Part shown: in pieces, positions 9,103-18,674 of the stretch
Numbering within the stretch: position 1 is the first letter of the stretch
Layout of the letters: each line of letters opens with the position of its first letter
Assembly (NCBI GenBank): GCA_024638915.1
Contig: JAHEJJ010000009.1
Span: forward strand, 1 to 64,000
Source of the DNA: Robiginitalea sp.
GTDB lineage: Bacteria > Bacteroidota > Bacteroidia > Flavobacteriales > Flavobacteriaceae
Direction: 5' to 3'
Length of the DNA stretch: 64,000 bases
Position numbers and translations under genes: made by a program
Notes under the pieces: generated by a model
Seen by the model: only the letters and a program-made list of their open reading frames with translations
Databases searched by the model: none
Told to the model about the DNA's origin: nothing

Positions 9103-9969
9103 TTAGAAATAATTGTTGAATAAATCAGATGCTTTATTAAAGGAGGCTTCCATTTGCATCCAGTTCACCCCGGTTTCTACCTTTCGGGAAGTAAAATAGG
9201 AGAGCATTTTCTCTGTAGGCATATTCCCGGTAAGTTCATCTTTAGCCATAGGGCATCCTCCAAATCCCTGAATAGCGCCATCGAACCTGCGACAGCCTGA
9301 TTTAAAGGCTGCATCGATTTTTTCATGCCAGCTCCCGGGAGTGGTATGCAGATGCGCTCCAAATTCTATCTTTGGATAGGTCGGGATCAGATGGCTGAAC
9401 AGGTAATCGATCACTTCCGGAGTGGAAGAACCGATGGTATCGGAGAGCGACAGTATCTTAACTCCCATAGATGCCAATTTCTCCGTCCATTCACCCACAA
9501 TCTCCACATCCCATGGATCGCCATATGGGTTTCCGAATCCCATCGAAATATAGGTCACCACTTCTTTATCATGTGCTTCGGCAATTTCCAGGATCTCTGT
9601 GAGTATTTCTACCGACTGGGCAATCGTTTTATGGGTATTCCGCATCTGGAAATTTTCCGAGATCGAAAATGGATAGCCCAGGTAATCGATCTGCTTATAA
9701 TGTGAAGCATCGTTGGCCCCCCTAACATTGGCGACAATCGCAAGTAATTTGGTGCGGGTACCGGATAGATCGAGGTTCTCGAGCACCAGGCCGGTATCTA
9801 CCATCTGGGGAATAGCCTTGGGTGAAACAAAGCTGCCAAAATCAAGCGTATCGAATCCGCAACCCAGTAAGGACTGAATATAGCGTGATTTTTCCCCAGT
9901 GGGAATAAATGCTTTGATCCCCTGCATCGCATCCCTTGGACACTCGATGATCTTTACCTTTTCATCCAT
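9103..9969 (-). CDS. mvaB: Hydroxymethylglutaryl-CoA lyase
   Basis: Cleaves HMG-CoA to acetyl-CoA and acetoacetate, the last step of leucine breakdown. The 288-residue DRE-TIM barrel begins with KIIECPRDAMQG (residues about 6-17), in which the ECPRDAMQ form replaces the more usual V-x-PRDG-x-Q; the RD pair needed for metal and substrate is kept. The barrel carries FGAHLHTTPG near 200-210, with the metal-binding H-x-H, and the catalytic loop GFGGCPMAKDELTGN near 240-255, with its cysteine. A 2-isopropylmalate or citramalate synthase is unlikely because of this GGCPMA loop and the short length. It converges with the FecA-like receptor, 29 bases apart. Confidence 0.9.
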   Translation of the reverse strand: MDEKVKIIECPRDAMQGIKAFIPTGEKSRYIQSLLGCGFDTLDFGSFVSPKAIPQMVDTGLVLENLDLSGTRTKLLAIVANVRGANDASHYKQIDYLGYPFSISENFQMRNTHKTIAQSVEILTEILEIAEAHDKEVVTYISMGFGNPYGDPWDVEIVGEWTEKLASMGVKILSLSDTIGSSTPEVIDYLFSHLIPTYPKIEFGAHLHTTPGSWHEKIDAAFKSGCRRFDGAIQGFGGCPMAKDELTGNMPTEKMLSYFTSRKVETGVNWMQMEASFNKASDLFNNYF

Positions 9970-10049
9970 AGAATCAGATAAATCCGGAATTAAAATTACT
10001 ATATAAAATCCGACAAATAGTCTATTTCAACGGACTATTATTTGCTGGC

Positions 10050-11087
10050 CTATGTTGATTGAAGCAGTTTTCGGTTTATACTTTTTACCAGGCCGGGACC
10101 TTCATAAACAAAGCCCGTCCAGATCTGGATCAAATCGGCCCCAGCTTGCAGTTTTTCAACAGCATCTTCTGGTGAATGAATACCCCCTACCCCGATAATG
10201 GCAAACTTCTTCTTACGATGTTCCACAATAAATCGGATCACCTCGGTGCTGCGATCCCGAAGAGGTTTCCCACTCAACCCACCTTTTTCTTCGACCAGCA
10301 TATTATCTGATTTCAGTTTACTCCTGGCCACGGTGGTGTTGGTAGCGATGATACCATCCAGTTCGCTTTCTTCAATTATTTGAATGATATCCAGTAACTG
10401 ATCTTCATTCAGATCGGGAGCAATTTTTAAAAGAATTGGACGCTCTTGTAGATTGTTTTCCGCGGACAATTTTGAATTTTCCCGTTTTAACTCCCTGAGC
10501 AGTTTCATAAGCGGTTCCTTCTCCTGTAATTCACGCAGTCCGGGCGTATTAGGCGAGCTCACATTGACCACAAAATAATCTACGTATTTAAAAAGCACAT
10601 CAAAGCAGATCAAATAATCTTTGGCAGCCAGCTGATTAGGGGTATTCTTGTTCTTGCCAATATTACCTCCCACCAAAACACTCTTGTTGTGTTTCAATCT
10701 TTCAACCGCCTGATAAACGCCTTCATTATTAAAACCCATCCGGTTGATTATCGCCTGATCCGGACGGAGCCTAAAGAGGCGTTTTTTCGGATTCCCAGCC
10801 TGTGCTTTTGGGGTAAGCGTACCGATTTCGATGAAACCGAACCCAAAATTGGACAATTCCCTGTATAGCCTGGCATCTTTATCAAATCCGGCAGCCAGAC
10901 CTACAGGGTTCTTAAAACGCAAGCCACAAACCTCTCTTTCCAGAGCAGGGTCATCTACGGAAAACATCATTCTAAGAAGCGGAGACATTCCCAGTATTCT
11001 CGCTATTTTGATGAGTTTAAAAGAAATATGGTGAATCCGTTCAGCGTCGAAAGCAAAAAGCAGGGGCCTGATCAGGGACTTATACAT
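10050..11087 (-). CDS. pyrD: Dihydroorotate dehydrogenase (quinone), class 2
   Basis: FMN enzyme of the inner membrane that oxidises dihydroorotate to orotate with quinone in pyrimidine synthesis. The start is set at 11087 ([16 protein letters not shown]), where the class 2 N-terminal membrane-associating helices begin; an upstream in-frame ATG would add 18 residues. Length 345 residues. Visible signatures are [13 protein letters not shown] near 60, NRMGFNNEG near 115, and the catalytic loop [14 protein letters not shown] near 175-190, with the serine base that separates class 2 from the cysteine of class 1. The C-terminal IGVGGI and [17 protein letters not shown] segments bind the FMN phosphate. 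A consensus promoter lies just upstream. Confidence 0.96.
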   Translation of the reverse strand: MYKSLIRPLLFAFDAERIHHISFKLIKIARILGMSPLLRMMFSVDDPALEREVCGLRFKNPVGLAAGFDKDARLYRELSNFGFGFIEIGTLTPKAQAGNPKKRLFRLRPDQAIINRMGFNNEGVYQAVERLKHNKSVLVGGNIGKNKNTPNQLAAKDYLICFDVLFKYVDYFVVNVSSPNTPGLRELQEKEPLMKLLRELKRENSKLSAENNLQERPILLKIAPDLNEDQLLDIIQIIEESELDGIIATNTTVARSKLKSDNMLVEEKGGLSGKPLRDRSTEVIRFIVEHRKKKFAIIGVGGIHSPEDAVEKLQAGADLIQIWTGFVYEGPGLVKSINRKLLQST

Positions 11088-11107
11088 GTAGCGATTTTTC
11101 GTTGGCA

Positions 11108-11141
11108 CAAAAGTACAACTTCGACCTTGAAAAAAAATCAA
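11108..11141 (-). promoter_or_regulatory. Promoter of pyrD
   Basis: On the minus strand, TTG (11141-11139), a 23-base spacer and TACTTTTG (11115-11108). The -7 box ends 20 bases before the pyrD ATG at 11087. This placement supports the shorter pyrD start, because the longer frame would begin upstream of the promoter. Confidence 0.5.
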
Positions 11142-11179
11142 CCAAAACTATGAAAAGGATAAAAATCTACTTAATATGG

Positions 11180-11608
11180 TTATTCCTCTTCTTCTTCCTC
11201 AGGCGCTGGAATGAGAGGTTTGCGCTTCGCCTCTTTACAAAGCGATACGTAATAGGCATATTGTTTATCGTTAAATACCCCAAGAAGTTTCTGATCATAC
11301 TCTACAGAGATCTGAACCAGTTCATCTTTATATCTCGAGTATTTATTGGCCAGGTTGATCAGATCTGCCTCCGTGCTTTGAGGGTGGGAATCTAAAAGAA
11401 GACCCATTTGATCCTCTATTTCACGGCTTTGTGATTGTAATTCAACAATCCAAGTATCCATCTTCTCAATTTGCTCTTCACTGAGTTGAAATATCGCTTT
11501 GATCGTTTCCGTATCCTTATTGCCAACACCCAGCGCACAGTCATCCGCCTGTCCAAATGCAACAAAGCAAAAAAAACTCAAAATAGAATTACATAAAAAT
11601 AATTTCAT
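11180..11608 (-). CDS. Small exported helical protein, function unknown
   Basis: A 142-residue protein with a signal peptide ending near residue 19 (FVAFGQ). The mature part is helical and charged: LSEEQIEKMDTWIVELQ, then SREIEDQMGLLLDS and KYSRYKDELVQ, and ends in an acidic run of glutamates (PAPEEEEEE). The LxxEQ-x-x-x-M helix and later helical repeats resemble the periplasmic CpxP/Spy-type metal-stress and chaperone proteins, but the LTxxQ motif of that family is not clearly present, so I do not assign it. It lies alone between pyrD and the terminator of the large TonB receptor. Confidence 0.7.
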   Translation of the reverse strand: MKLFLCNSILSFFCFVAFGQADDCALGVGNKDTETIKAIFQLSEEQIEKMDTWIVELQSQSREIEDQMGLLLDSHPQSTEADLINLANKYSRYKDELVQISVEYDQKLLGVFNDKQYAYYVSLCKEAKRKPLIPAPEEEEEE

Positions 11609-11694
11609 CGTCTCTATAATTCGCGTGATTACAAGCTGTGAAAAAACTACATCATCAAATATGATGCAAGCTCAGAAATAATCATTTCCCAAAC

Positions 11695-11726
11695 AAAAAA
11701 AGCTACTTATAAAAGTAGCTTTTTAT
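11695..11726. terminator. Intrinsic terminator of the large TonB receptor
   Basis: Perfect 8-bp stem AGCTACTT/AAGTAGCT (11701-11708 with 11713-11720), loop ATAA, flanked by A6 on the left and T5 on the right. It can act on both strands and lies 22 bases beyond the receptor stop at 11747, on the minus strand. Confidence 0.85.
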
Positions 11727-11746
11727 CATGATATATTAGATCAGCA

Positions 11747-14626
11747 TTATTTTAGTGAAACACTAACTCGGGCAAACAAAAACCTGCCCCCTACGCCGAA
11801 TTGCTGAGATCTTCTCGACCAGTCAAATCGTCCGGAACTTCTATTATTACCACCATCGCCAAGTACTTCGGCGGCACGATCAGGATAAGTATCAAACAGG
11901 TTATTGGCTCCTACCGTGAATGTGAGCTCATCGGTAGCTTTGAATCCAACAGAAAGATCCGTTACAAATTTAGATCCGAAAACCTGCTGTCTATCCACGT
12001 TGGTAGTAGCTTCCGTGACTTCACCGAAATAAACTCCTCTTAAGAAGAATATAAATTTACTGGATGACAGGTTCAATGACAGATTTACCTTTGTTCTGGG
12101 CACGGCTTCTTCCAGGTAAACCCTGCTATCCTCAGGAAAATAGGTATCGACCAATCCGGCATCCTCCAATATTTGAGATGCCTTAATATCGCCTACCTTC
12201 TTCGTCTTGGCAAAGGTACCGGCTAAATCGGTGTTAAGTCTCCAGCCATCCCAAATATTCGCCCTGTGCGTAATAACCACGTCCAAACCCTTAGATTCTG
12301 TATCGATGGCATTCGCAAAAAAAGCTGCCCTTGAGGCATTGGCTTGCCTGAGGAGATTGTCGAGCTCAGTCCCTGTTCCCGGACCGGCAAACTGCCCTGT
12401 AAATACCACTCGATCATCGATTTTTACAAAGTAACCATCAACGGTAACCGTTAGATTGGCAGTAGGTATACTGCCGGTAAACCCTAAACTGACACTGCTG
12501 GAGGTCTCTTCCTTCAATTTGGGGATGCCGAGCAGATTAGCAGCCCTGCTGTCATTTGCAAAGGTACCTACCTCCTGTGGGTTTCCATCCTGATCAAATA
12601 TAGTGGAGGTGGAATTAAAATTGATCTGATGCAGCGAAGGCGCTCTAAAACCTGTATTTAAGGCCCCTCTCAGATTAAAATTATCCGAAACCTTGACCCT
12701 CGAGGAAAGTTTAAAATTGATCGTTGACCCAAAATCACTGTAATTCTCAAATCGTGTTGCAAAGCTGGCCAGTACTTTTTCAGAAAAGTCTGCCTCGACA
12801 TCAAAGTAGCCGGCTATGCTGCTCCTGCTCCTAGACAACTCATTACTGGGGCTAAACCCGGGAAAAACCTGAGATCCTCCAGGCCTTGCACTATCGAAGA
12901 AATCCTGCGAAGCTTGCTGTGTGGACAATGTAATAACCTCGCCGGCTGCGGTATACTGTGAATATGAGGCTTCCTCTCCCGCCACAATTTCATAATTCTC
13001 AAATCTATATTCCGCACCAAATGCGATATTTAAACCAGACATTATATTGTCGAAGAACTGGGTAATATCCAAATTGGTCGTATTCTGGAGAAAAGAAAAG
13101 CCCCCGGCATCAAAAACTGTTGGTGATGCACTTTGTAACGAAGCGTTAAAAGTATTTCCTATGGTGTAGAGAAATGAGTTTTTACCATAAGTATTGCTAA
13201 AATCTGCGCTCCAATCGCCAATCTGTCCCTTTAGCCCAATGGCCATTGACTGATCTTTGATATTGGAATTTATCTCAGGCAAAAATCCATTGATATAGGC
13301 TGGTGTAAATGTTCTGCTCTGATTGGGTAGCCTATAAAACCCTGCCGAATTACCCGTCCTGGAACTAATACCGGCAAAAGAATAAAGTTCGGTACCTTCA
13401 TCATCGAGGGGTAAGGCAAAATTTGCGAACAATCGCCCTCCACGCAATGCTGACTGTCCTACCCTCATATTGAAATCACTTCTTTGTAAGTTTCTTGCAC
13501 CTAGTTCGGCGGTTGTATTATCTGCAGAAAGTATGGGTTGCAAGTCGGCCTTTGTGGTCGCACCCGTGACGTCAATTCCTGCCTGATTGGCGTAAAATAA
13601 AACATCCGTAACATCGTCATCCAGGAGATCAGCAAGGGGATAATCATCTGCATTGGCAAAACGCTCTACGGTGTTGTAGAGATTAAAAACATCTCCTTCC
13701 CATTCTTTCATACGACTGTAATCCTGGCGTACATCAAAATCACCGGCAAACGTAATATACCCGCCCCGATCACCCAAAGAAAGGCCATAGCTAGCCGAAA
13801 TGTTGGTAGCCTCACCGTCAGATCCACCGGTTTGTCCATTGGCATTTTTAGAAAAATTGGCACCTGAGGTAACCGAGATATCCAATTGATTCACTGTATT
13901 GGTCAAGACGATATTGATCACCCCTGCAATGGCGTCAGATCCATATTGAGCTGCCGCACCATCGCGCAACACTTCAATGCGGCGTATGGCCGCGACGGGA
14001 ATAGCATTCAAATCCGTCCCAACACTACCCCGGCCAAATGTTCCGTTTACGTTAACCAGAGAAGAAGTATGTCTTCTTTTCCCATTGATCAACACCAAAA
14101 CCTGATCGGGCCCTAAACCCCTGAGGGAGGCAGGATCTATATGGTCTGTCCCATCTGAAATTGTTTGTGTATTAGAAGTAAATGAAGGGGCCACATAGTT
14201 CAAAATCTGGTTTAAGTTCACCTGCGGTGCAACATTTGCCAGTTCTTTTACATCGATTACATCTATGGGCACGGTGCTTTCAGTGGCAGTCCTGTTGGGA
14301 TTCCTTGAACCGATGATGATAGCTTCCGTAAGGGCAACACCTGCTACCAGGCTGATCGACATGGCGGAACTGTCTACCCTTACCTCCTTCCTCTCAAAAC
14401 CGATATACGAAACCACCAGAGTGTCGCCCATGGAGGCGTCTATGGTAAAATTCCCATCAAAATCGGTGGTTGTGCCGGTTGAGGTTCCTTTTATCAGAAC
14501 AGTAGCGCCAATCAATGGGGCTCCGTCCTGATCTGTGATGGTTCCTGAAATCTGAGCCTGAAGTAACCCGATTGAACCAAATAACAGTAAAGCGACAAAA
14601 GTAAAGTACTGATTCATAGTGTTCAT
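11747..14626 (-). CDS. TonB-dependent receptor with CarboxypepD_reg-like N-terminal domain
   Basis: Outer-membrane receptor of about 959 residues. The signal peptide ends near residue 24 (GLLQAQ). A CarboxypepD_reg-like domain (about 26-105: [39 protein letters not shown]) precedes the plug ([11 protein letters not shown] near 125, [19 protein letters not shown] near 175-190, [23 protein letters not shown] near 225). The barrel follows and ends in RVSVSLK. The start is ambiguous between 14626 and 14617; the longer frame to 14707 is rejected because it precedes the signal peptide. No SusD partner is adjacent, so glycan uptake of the SusCD kind is not supported; the substrate is unknown. Confidence 0.87.
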   Translation of the reverse strand: MNTMNQYFTFVALLLFGSIGLLQAQISGTITDQDGAPLIGATVLIKGTSTGTTTDFDGNFTIDASMGDTLVVSYIGFERKEVRVDSSAMSISLVAGVALTEAIIIGSRNPNRTATESTVPIDVIDVKELANVAPQVNLNQILNYVAPSFTSNTQTISDGTDHIDPASLRGLGPDQVLVLINGKRRHTSSLVNVNGTFGRGSVGTDLNAIPVAAIRRIEVLRDGAAAQYGSDAIAGVINIVLTNTVNQLDISVTSGANFSKNANGQTGGSDGEATNISASYGLSLGDRGGYITFAGDFDVRQDYSRMKEWEGDVFNLYNTVERFANADDYPLADLLDDDVTDVLFYANQAGIDVTGATTKADLQPILSADNTTAELGARNLQRSDFNMRVGQSALRGGRLFANFALPLDDEGTELYSFAGISSRTGNSAGFYRLPNQSRTFTPAYINGFLPEINSNIKDQSMAIGLKGQIGDWSADFSNTYGKNSFLYTIGNTFNASLQSASPTVFDAGGFSFLQNTTNLDITQFFDNIMSGLNIAFGAEYRFENYEIVAGEEASYSQYTAAGEVITLSTQQASQDFFDSARPGGSQVFPGFSPSNELSRSRSSIAGYFDVEADFSEKVLASFATRFENYSDFGSTINFKLSSRVKVSDNFNLRGALNTGFRAPSLHQINFNSTSTIFDQDGNPQEVGTFANDSRAANLLGIPKLKEETSSSVSLGFTGSIPTANLTVTVDGYFVKIDDRVVFTGQFAGPGTGTELDNLLRQANASRAAFFANAIDTESKGLDVVITHRANIWDGWRLNTDLAGTFAKTKKVGDIKASQILEDAGLVDTYFPEDSRVYLEEAVPRTKVNLSLNLSSSKFIFFLRGVYFGEVTEATTNVDRQQVFGSKFVTDLSVGFKATDELTFTVGANNLFDTYPDRAAEVLGDGGNNRSSGRFDWSRRSQQFGVGGRFLFARVSVSLK

Positions 14627-14729
14627 GTTTAGTTGTTCATAAGAAAGATAAAAAATAATAGCCTCATGTACTATTTTTATCATGCTTTCTTTTGATATGG
14701 TTCGCAAATAATTTTCGGCTTATAAACGA

Positions 14730-14760
14730 TTGGGCACTTCCCTTGAAAGCCCTATTTTTG
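14730..14760 (+). promoter_or_regulatory. Promoter of pepT
   Basis: TTG at 14730-14732, a 20-base spacer and TATTTTTG at 14753-14760. Transcription would begin around 14765, so the ATG at 14779 is the sensible start, with an ATG at 14767 as alternative. The frame start at 14692 would lie upstream of the promoter. Confidence 0.55.
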
Positions 14761-14778
14761 ATTTTTATGACATCAACT

Positions 14779-16014
14779 ATGAAAAAAATTGTCGATAGGT
14801 TTATTTCCTACGCCCAAATAGACACCCAAAGTGATCCTGATTCCGAATCCACTCCCAGCACCCAAAAACAATGGGTTCTTGCCAGGAAGCTTGCGGCGGA
14901 ATTAAACGCGATGGGGATGAGCGAGGTAAGCATAGATGACAATGGCTATATCATGGCCACATTGGCCTCCAATATTGATCGTGATGTCCCTGTAATTGGC
15001 TTTATCGCCCATTACGATACCTCTCCCGATTTTAGCGGGCAGGGTGTAAAACCGAGAATCATCGAAAATTACGACGGAGGAGAGATCACACTCAATGCAT
15101 CAAAAAACATCATTCTTTCACCCGAATATTTTGAAGATCTAAAAATGTACGAGGGTCAGACCCTGATCGTGACCGACGGAAATACCCTTCTTGGGGCCGA
15201 TGACAAAGCCGGAATTACCGAAATCATGACGGCTATGGAATATCTCATTCAACATCCTGAAATCGAACATGGAAAGATAAGGGTAGGGTTTACTCCCGAT
15301 GAGGAGATCGGGCGTGGGGCTCATAAATTCGAAGTAGATAAATTCGGAGCTGATTGGGCCTACACTATGGACGGTAGTCAGGTTGGAGAACTCGAATACG
15401 AAAATTTTAATGCTGCACATGCCATTGTAAGGACAAAAGGAAAAAGTGTCCACCCGGGTTATGCAAAAGGAAAATTGGTAAATGCTATTGGTATACTGAA
15501 TGAATTTGCCTCCCAGCTGCCGGTTGAGGAAGTCCCCGAACGAACCAGCGAAAGGGAAGGTTTTTACCATATTTATAAAATGAAGGGCGAAATCGAACAG
15601 GCGGAGATGGAATTGATCATCAGGGACCATAACCGCGAGGCTTTTGAGGAAAGAAAACAATTTTTGGAAAGGCTTGGCGATCAATTGAACGAAAAACATT
15701 CCAAAGCCATTGAAGTCCTGATCAAAGACCAGTACTACAATATGCGTGAAAAGATCGAACCTGTTTATCATATAGTGGACATTGCACGGGAAGCGATGAT
15801 GGCCTTGCAAATTGAGCCGATTATAAAACCCATTCGTGGAGGAACAGATGGTTCGCAGCTGAGTTATATGGGGTTGCCCTGTCCCAATATTTTTGCAGGT
15901 GGACATAATTTCCACGGCAAATATGAATATGTCCCGTTGGAAAGCATGGAGAAAGCTGTGGCGGTTATCCTGAAAATTTGCGAACTGACTGCTACTTATG
16001 ATTTTAAGGTTTAG
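14779..16014 (+). CDS. pepT: Peptidase T (tripeptide aminopeptidase)
   Basis: Cytoplasmic zinc aminopeptidase of family M20B that releases the N-terminal residue of tripeptides. At 411 residues it matches the family length (about 408). The start MKKIVDRFISYAQIDTQSD at 14779 is the canonical opening; the promoter position supports it. Metal ligands are visible in FIAHYDTSPDFSG (H about 79), LLGADDKAGITEIM (D about 142), TPDEEIGRGAHKF (catalytic E-E about 175), TMDGS near 196 and GGHNFHGKYE near 380. The PIRGGTDGSQLS segment completes the active site. It is followed two bases after the stop by a YdeI-type gene, so the two are probably one transcript ending at the terminator near 16690. Confidence 0.95.
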   Translation: MKKIVDRFISYAQIDTQSDPDSESTPSTQKQWVLARKLAAELNAMGMSEVSIDDNGYIMATLASNIDRDVPVIGFIAHYDTSPDFSGQGVKPRIIENYDGGEITLNASKNIILSPEYFEDLKMYEGQTLIVTDGNTLLGADDKAGITEIMTAMEYLIQHPEIEHGKIRVGFTPDEEIGRGAHKFEVDKFGADWAYTMDGSQVGELEYENFNAAHAIVRTKGKSVHPGYAKGKLVNAIGILNEFASQLPVEEVPERTSEREGFYHIYKMKGEIEQAEMELIIRDHNREAFEERKQFLERLGDQLNEKHSKAIEVLIKDQYYNMREKIEPVYHIVDIAREAMMALQIEPIIKPIRGGTDGSQLSYMGLPCPNIFAGGHNFHGKYEYVPLESMEKAVAVILKICELTATYDFKV

Positions 16015-16016
16015 GC

Positions 16017-16604
16017 ATGGGTAAGGCAGATGCATATTTCGAAAAAGAGTCGCGTTTTAAGGATGGCATTGCAGTACTCCGGGAATTGGCACTGAGCACA
16101 GCTTTGGAAGAAACCTTAAAATGGGGCGCACCGGTCTATACCATCGAGAATAAGAATGTTCTTGGTATTATGTCCTTTAAAAACCATTTCGGTCTTTGGT
16201 TTTTTAACGGAGTTTATCTGAGTGACCCTAAAACGGTGCTGCAAAATGCTCAGGAAGGTAAAACCAAAGCCATGAGACACTGGAAATTCAACTCGCCTGA
16301 AGAGATCGACCCGTTTGTGGTACTCGATTATATGCAAGAAGCCATCGAAAACCAAAAAAAGGGCCTAATGATGAGACCGGAAAGAAAAAAAAACGCCGGC
16401 GTACCATCGCTTTTAAAGACCGCGCTTGATCAAAACAAGGTCTTGAGAGACCAATTTCAAGGCTTAAGTCCATATAAGCAAAAAGAATATTGTGAATATA
16501 TCGAATCGGCCAAACAAGAAAAGACCAAGTTATCAAGGATGCAGAAGATCCTTCCTTTTATAAAACAAGGTATTGGTATTAACGACAAATATCGGAAATC
16601 TTAA
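16017..16604 (+). CDS. YdeI/OmdA-like protein (DUF1801 plus DUF1905-like tail)
   Basis: A 195-residue cytoplasmic protein. The first 115 residues form a DUF1801-type domain (ALEETLKWGAPVYTIENKNVLGIMSFKNHFGLWFF near 30-60), and the C-terminal third (SLLKTALDQNKVLRDQFQGLSPYKQKEYCEYIESAKQEKTKLSRM pattern, about 135-180) is the OmdA-like helical tail that has been linked to bacteriocin protection in some families. The actual activity in this group is not established. It begins two bases after the pepT stop and shares a strong terminator region with the convergent yajC. Identification is by overall pattern. Confidence 0.75.
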   Translation: MGKADAYFEKESRFKDGIAVLRELALSTALEETLKWGAPVYTIENKNVLGIMSFKNHFGLWFFNGVYLSDPKTVLQNAQEGKTKAMRHWKFNSPEEIDPFVVLDYMQEAIENQKKGLMMRPERKKNAGVPSLLKTALDQNKVLRDQFQGLSPYKQKEYCEYIESAKQEKTKLSRMQKILPFIKQGIGINDKYRKS

Positions 16605-16670
16605 TCAGGCTTGGGAATAGCCAGGATATGAAATCCAGGTCCATCAAGGAAGCTACCAGATTTAGAGCAT

Positions 16671-16700
16671 AAAAAACGCCGGCCATGGCCGGCGTTTGTA
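16671..16700. terminator. Bidirectional intrinsic terminator between pepT operon and yajC
   Basis: A 24-base perfect palindrome (16674-16697) with arms built on ACGCCGGCC/GGCCGGCGT, flanked by an A-run on the left and TTTGT on the right. It lies between two convergent genes, 67 bases after the YdeI-type stop and 20 bases beyond the yajC stop at 16720, so it probably ends both transcripts. Confidence 0.85.
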
Positions 16701-16719
16701 TCGATCTGTGAAGAGAATA

Positions 16720-17007
16720 TTATTTCTCTTTTGCAGTGGTAAGTTTTTTACTCATCTCCATGGAGATCGCTGACCTGTCGAACTTAAGCCTTCCGGCCAT
16801 AGTCTCGACAATGCAAGAGCCGTCTTTATCATTTAGATCGACCACTTTGCCGTAAAGTCCACTCTTGGTAACGATCTTATCTCCTTTCTTTAAACTTTCC
16901 GCAAATCTTTTTTCATCCTTTTGACGCTTCATCTGAGGCCGGATCATAAAGAGATAAGCCACCAGAAAGATTAGTATTAAGGGAAGAAATTGTCCTATAT
17001 CACCCAT
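16720..17007 (-). CDS. yajC: Preprotein translocase subunit YajC
   Basis: Small inner-membrane partner of SecDF in Sec-dependent export. The 95-residue protein has one N-terminal transmembrane helix (about residues 6-22, LPLILIFLVAYLFMI) followed by the family signature RPQMKRQKDEKR and the small beta domain GDKIVTKSGLYGKV near 45-60. Start and length agree with the family. It follows the DUF1573 lipoprotein gene by 23 bases and is probably cotranscribed with it. Confidence 0.95.
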   Translation of the reverse strand: MGDIGQFLPLILIFLVAYLFMIRPQMKRQKDEKRFAESLKKGDKIVTKSGLYGKVVDLNDKDGSCIVETMAGRLKFDRSAISMEMSKKLTTAKEK

Positions 17008-17030
17008 AAATTGGATTTCCGATTAATATT

Positions 17031-17516
17031 TTAGTTAGCTGTTGGTCCTACAGCTGAAACGGACTGACCATCTTTCGGGCTGACAAAGGCCTTGATCCTG
17101 AGCTGCTCTGTCTTCATCTCTGTGTTGGTCGTAACGGTGACCGTCTTAATCACCTGATTTTGTCCCGTTCCATTGAACTTTACTACTAATTCTCCGGTTT
17201 CACCGGGAGCGACGGGCGTGTTTTTTGGATACTCAGGCACCGTACATCCACAGCTGCTTTTTGCATCGGTAATGATCAAAGGTGCGTTCCCCGTGTTGGT
17301 AAACCTGAAAACCGTTTCCTGAGGAGTCCCGTTTACGATCGTTCCGAAGTCGTGTTCACGCTTTTCAAAAGACATCACAGGAAAATTCTTAGCCTGCGCA
17401 TCCCTATCTGCTGCCAGTTCAACTTTATCGGCATCTACTTTACTCGACGCACTTTCTTTACAAGAATACATGGCGGCTATAGCAACCATGGAAAAAACCA
17501 ATACAATTCTCTTCAT
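17031..17516 (-). CDS. DUF1573 lipoprotein
   Basis: A 161-residue exported protein with a lipoprotein signal: a hydrophobic stretch after MKR and a lipobox ending in AMYSC (Cys about residue 19). The mature part is an immunoglobulin-like DUF1573 domain with MSFEKREHDFGTIVNG, FRFTNTGNAPLIIT and the Cys-x-Cys signature SSCGCTVPEYP near 95-105. This domain is very common in Bacteroidota, often near envelope genes, but its biochemical role is not known. A TAATTTTG box lies 26 bases upstream at 17550-17543; yajC follows. Confidence 0.88.
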   Translation of the reverse strand: MKRIVLVFSMVAIAAMYSCKESASSKVDADKVELAADRDAQAKNFPVMSFEKREHDFGTIVNGTPQETVFRFTNTGNAPLIITDAKSSCGCTVPEYPKNTPVAPGETGELVVKFNGTGQNQVIKTVTVTTNTEMKTEQLRIKAFVSPKDGQSVSAVGPTAN

Positions 17517-17542
17517 TATAACATGGATTTATAAATTCGACC

Positions 17543-17550
17543 CAAAATTA
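17543..17550 (-). promoter_or_regulatory. -7 promoter box for the DUF1573-yajC pair
   Basis: Minus-strand TAATTTTG, an exact TAnnTTTG match, 26 bases before the DUF1573 start. No -33 box is evident. Confidence 0.35.
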
Positions 17551-17562
17551 AACATTATTTGT

Positions 17563-18510
17563 TTATAATAATCCCCGGCCTGTTTTTTTAAGTTTTCCTT
17601 CGGATTTATACTCCTTAACCAACTTGTCGAGAATTCCATTGATAAAAATGCTGCTTTTGGGTGTGGAGTACTCCTTTGCGATTTCCAGATACTCATTGAT
17701 GGTGACCCTTTCGGGAATTGAAGGAAAATACAGCAGCTCGCAGATCGCCATTTTAAGGAGAATAGCATCGACGTCGGCAATTCGGTCTTTATCCCAGTTA
17801 GGGGTTTTTCCTTCGATCTCCTTCTCAAGCTCGGAATTTTTCAATAGGGTTTTGGAATGTAGGTTCTTGGCAAAAGCCATATCGTCTTTATCCTTTAGCA
17901 ACCTGGGCAGGAAAAAACCATCGGGTTGCTTTTCATTGACCTTTCGCAGAAGTTTGAGAACAAAGGTGTTCACCAGTGGAATATCATCTACCCAGGTGAG
18001 TTTATCGTCCTCGAAGTATTCATAGAGTTTTTCATTTGGTGCAATGACTTTTTTAAACAGATCGATGATCAGGTTTTTGTCTGCTTCATAGCCTTTTTCA
18101 ACAGAATGCATATAATCGTGGTAAATCCTATGATTCACGATTTCTTTATACAGGATTTTGACATATTCCTCATTCAGGTACCAATTTTTCAACTTGCGCT
18201 GATCCATTTCAGCGCCTAGTTTTTCATTCTTTGTGATTTGCAGAAGGACCCTGTTGTTAAGGAATTTTTTCTTATCGGGATATTGGTCGTCTGGACTGGA
18301 AAGGTACGTTTGGGACGAATGGGCTACATAGGTGGAAGCCATTTGGTGCAACTCCTTAAAGAGTCCCATCACCAGTAGGTAAAGCACATACGTGTTTTCA
18401 ATACTTACCTTTAAAAACTTCTCTTGCTTATCGAGAGATTCCTCTTTGGATAATATCAATGCGTAGATACACTGCATTACTTTAACCCTGATTTGCCTTC
18501 TGGTGAGCAT
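17563..18510 (-). CDS. nusB: Transcription antitermination protein NusB, long Bacteroidota form
   Basis: RNA-binding factor of the NusB/S10 complex that supports rRNA antitermination. The protein is 315 residues, about twice the size of the E. coli protein; this long form, with an extended N-terminal half before the NusB fold, is typical of Bacteroidota. The start MLTRRQIRVKVMQCIYAL at 18510 is the usual opening; the frame further upstream is rejected. The C-terminal NusB core is seen in DRIADVDAILLKMAICELLYFPSIPERVTINEYLEIAKEYS (about 245-285) and SIFINGILDKLV. It is divergent from the ABC exporter gene with a promoter on each strand between them. Confidence 0.92.
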   Translation of the reverse strand: MLTRRQIRVKVMQCIYALILSKEESLDKQEKFLKVSIENTYVLYLLVMGLFKELHQMASTYVAHSSQTYLSSPDDQYPDKKKFLNNRVLLQITKNEKLGAEMDQRKLKNWYLNEEYVKILYKEIVNHRIYHDYMHSVEKGYEADKNLIIDLFKKVIAPNEKLYEYFEDDKLTWVDDIPLVNTFVLKLLRKVNEKQPDGFFLPRLLKDKDDMAFAKNLHSKTLLKNSELEKEIEGKTPNWDKDRIADVDAILLKMAICELLYFPSIPERVTINEYLEIAKEYSTPKSSIFINGILDKLVKEYKSEGKLKKTGRGLL

Positions 18511-18546
18511 GTAAAAGAACAGATTTAAACAGAATTTGCGATAAAG

Positions 18547-18575
18547 CAAAAGTACGAATCTAATCCAAACGGCAA
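18547..18575 (-). promoter_or_regulatory. Promoter of nusB
   Basis: On the minus strand, TTG (18575-18573), an 18-base spacer and TACTTTTG (18554-18547), 36 bases upstream of the nusB start. Confidence 0.5.
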
Positions 18576-18634
18576 GTTAGCCTTAGGTTATCTATCTTAT
18601 AAATTTTCTAACATAGGTTTTAAAGCCAAACCGC

Positions 18635-18642
18635 TATATTTG
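18635..18642 (+). promoter_or_regulatory. -7 promoter box for the ABC exporter
   Basis: TATATTTG, an exact TAnnTTTG match, 32 bases before the ATG at 18675. No -33 TTG is visible at the right distance, only a T-rich GGTTTT. Confidence 0.4.
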
Positions 18643-18674
18643 CGACCGCTGCGTACGCCAAGGCTTTTGATTGA

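Noticed and set aside
11747-14626. A SusC-type receptor of a polysaccharide utilisation locus.
   Set aside because: No SusD-like lipoprotein, glycoside hydrolase or hybrid two-component gene is adjacent, so the receptor is left without a substrate.
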